Positions 7,901 to 8,712 of a stretch of DNA of 8,712 nt are shown piece by piece. Source of the DNA: Solirubrobacterales bacterium. GTDB lineage: Bacteria > Actinomycetota > Thermoleophilia > Solirubrobacterales > 70-9. Within the stretch, counting starts at the first letter, position 1, and the number at the start of each line of letters is the position of its first letter. The DNA lies in the NCBI GenBank assembly GCA_030835185.1, contig JAUQWL010000163.1:1-8712 (forward strand), in the 5' to 3' direction. A program made the position numbers and the translations under genes. Below the pieces are notes generated by a model that was not told where the DNA came from, did no database searches, and worked only from the letters and a program-made list of their open reading frames with translations.

Positions 7901-8712
7901 CACCGCCGGAACCACCACACGTCAACTGAAGAACTACGTCGGCGGGAGCTGGACCGAGGCTACCGGTGCCGAGTCCCATGACGTCGTCAACCCGGCCAAC
8001 GGAGAGACAATCGCCACCGTCCCGTTCTCCAACGCGACCCATCTGGACGACGCGGTGCGCGCCGCCCGTGAGGCGTTGCCGGTCTGGCGCGGGGTCAGCA
8101 CGATCGCCCGCTCCCGCAAGCTGTTCGAGCTGCGCGAAAAGCTGGAGCAACGCAAGCATGAAATCGCCCGCCAGGTCGTGGAGGAGATGGGCAAGACTCT
8201 CCCCGACGCCACCGCCGAAGTCGGTCGGATGATCGAGATGGTAGAGGCTGCCACCGCCATTCCGACCACAATGCAGGGCAGGGTGCTCGAGGACGTGGCC
8301 CGTAATGTCGATGCCGAGACCATCCGTCAGCCGGTCGGCGTCTGCGCGATCATCGCCCCGTTCAACTTCCCCGCGATGGTGCCGTTCTGGTTCCTTCCGT
8401 TCGCCATCGCATGCGGCAATACGATCGTCCTCAAGCCCTCCGAACAGGTACCGATGACCCAGTCGATGGTCTTCGAAATCATCGACGAAATCGGCCTGCC
8501 CGATGGCGTGGTGAACATCGTGAACGGCAGCCGTGAAGTGGTTGAAGGCATCCTCGATCACCCCGGAATCGATGCGATCTCCTTTGTCGGCTCGGCCCCG
8601 GTCGCCCAGCTTGTTTACGAGCGTGCCGCGAAGAACGGCAAGCGGGTCCAGGCCCTCGGTGGGGCGAAGAACCACATGGTGATCTGCCCCGATGCGGTCG
8701 TCGACCCGACGG
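7893..8712 (+). CDS. mmsA: Methylmalonate-semialdehyde dehydrogenase (CoA-acylating), N-terminal part
   Basis: Converts methylmalonate semialdehyde to propionyl-CoA, or malonate semialdehyde to acetyl-CoA, with NAD+, CoA and loss of CO2, in valine, thymine/beta-alanine or inositol breakdown. The frame is open from TTG 7893 to the right edge, giving the first 273 residues of an enzyme usually about 490-500 long. The catalytic Cys should lie beyond the edge and cannot be checked. Visible aldehyde dehydrogenase features: NYVGGSW at 14-20, APFNFPAMVP with Asn158, VLKPSEQVP with Lys181 for NAD binding, and FVGSAPVA at 231-238. At the usual ELGGK motif the sequence reads ALGGAKNH, with Ala254 in place of the general-base Glu. 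This is typical of the CoA-dependent MMSDH family and separates it from hydrolytic aldehyde dehydrogenases. The gene symbol is by family; iolA is the equivalent name where the gene sits in inositol operons, which are not seen here. It is divergently placed from the MFS gene. Confidence 0.93.
   Translation, partial: MTSTAGTTTRQLKNYVGGSWTEATGAESHDVVNPANGETIATVPFSNATHLDDAVRAAREALPVWRGVSTIARSRKLFELREKLEQRKHEIARQVVEEMGKTLPDATAEVGRMIEMVEAATAIPTTMQGRVLEDVARNVDAETIRQPVGVCAIIAPFNFPAMVPFWFLPFAIACGNTIVLKPSEQVPMTQSMVFEIIDEIGLPDGVVNIVNGSREVVEGILDHPGIDAISFVGSAPVAQLVYERAAKNGKRVQALGGAKNHMVICPDAVVDPT

Overview
The window is GC-rich, gene-dense bacterial chromosome. The organism looks like a high-GC actinobacterium. 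A Thermoleophilia/Solirubrobacterales-type lineage is my best guess, resting on remembered wording of the PolA N-terminus (for example a WDAGMSGR stretch) and on frequent TTG/GTG starts and leaderless-type promoters. That placement is inference and was not tested. I see no rRNA, tRNA, CRISPR array, insertion sequence, phage gene or defence island, and no gap between genes exceeds about 112 bases.

Layout, left to right: (1) an ACT-domain NAD(P)-dependent malic enzyme on the minus strand, cut at its C-terminus by the left edge (1-1394). (2) A secreted or lipid-face alpha/beta hydrolase on the minus strand with a signal peptide and a GHSVG nucleophile elbow (1435-2868). (3) Divergent from it, polA, DNA polymerase I, on the plus strand (2945-5569), complete, with active 5' nuclease and polymerase motifs but a decayed 3'-5' proofreading site. 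(4) A DMT-superfamily (YdcZ/DUF606-like) membrane protein made of two tandem repeats, plus strand (5615-6520). (5) Convergent with it and overlapping its 3' end by 30 bp, an MFS transporter on the minus strand (6491-7780). (6) Divergent from that, the start of a CoA-acylating methylmalonate-semialdehyde dehydrogenase on the plus strand (7893 to the right edge).

The genes do not form one pathway. This looks like ordinary housekeeping and accessory metabolism: central carbon (malic enzyme), DNA repair/replication (PolA), envelope or transport (hydrolase, two transporters) and valine/propionate-type catabolism (MMSDH). The most interesting signals are regulatory. Three neighbouring genes (malic enzyme, hydrolase, polA) each have a TAnnnT -10 box exactly six bases before the start codon, which is the layout of leaderless transcripts. 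The 112-bp divergent region before the dehydrogenase holds a perfect 7-bp inverted repeat directly abutting a candidate -10 box, and GACCAG repeats spaced by whole helical turns. I found no convincing undescribed multi-gene system.
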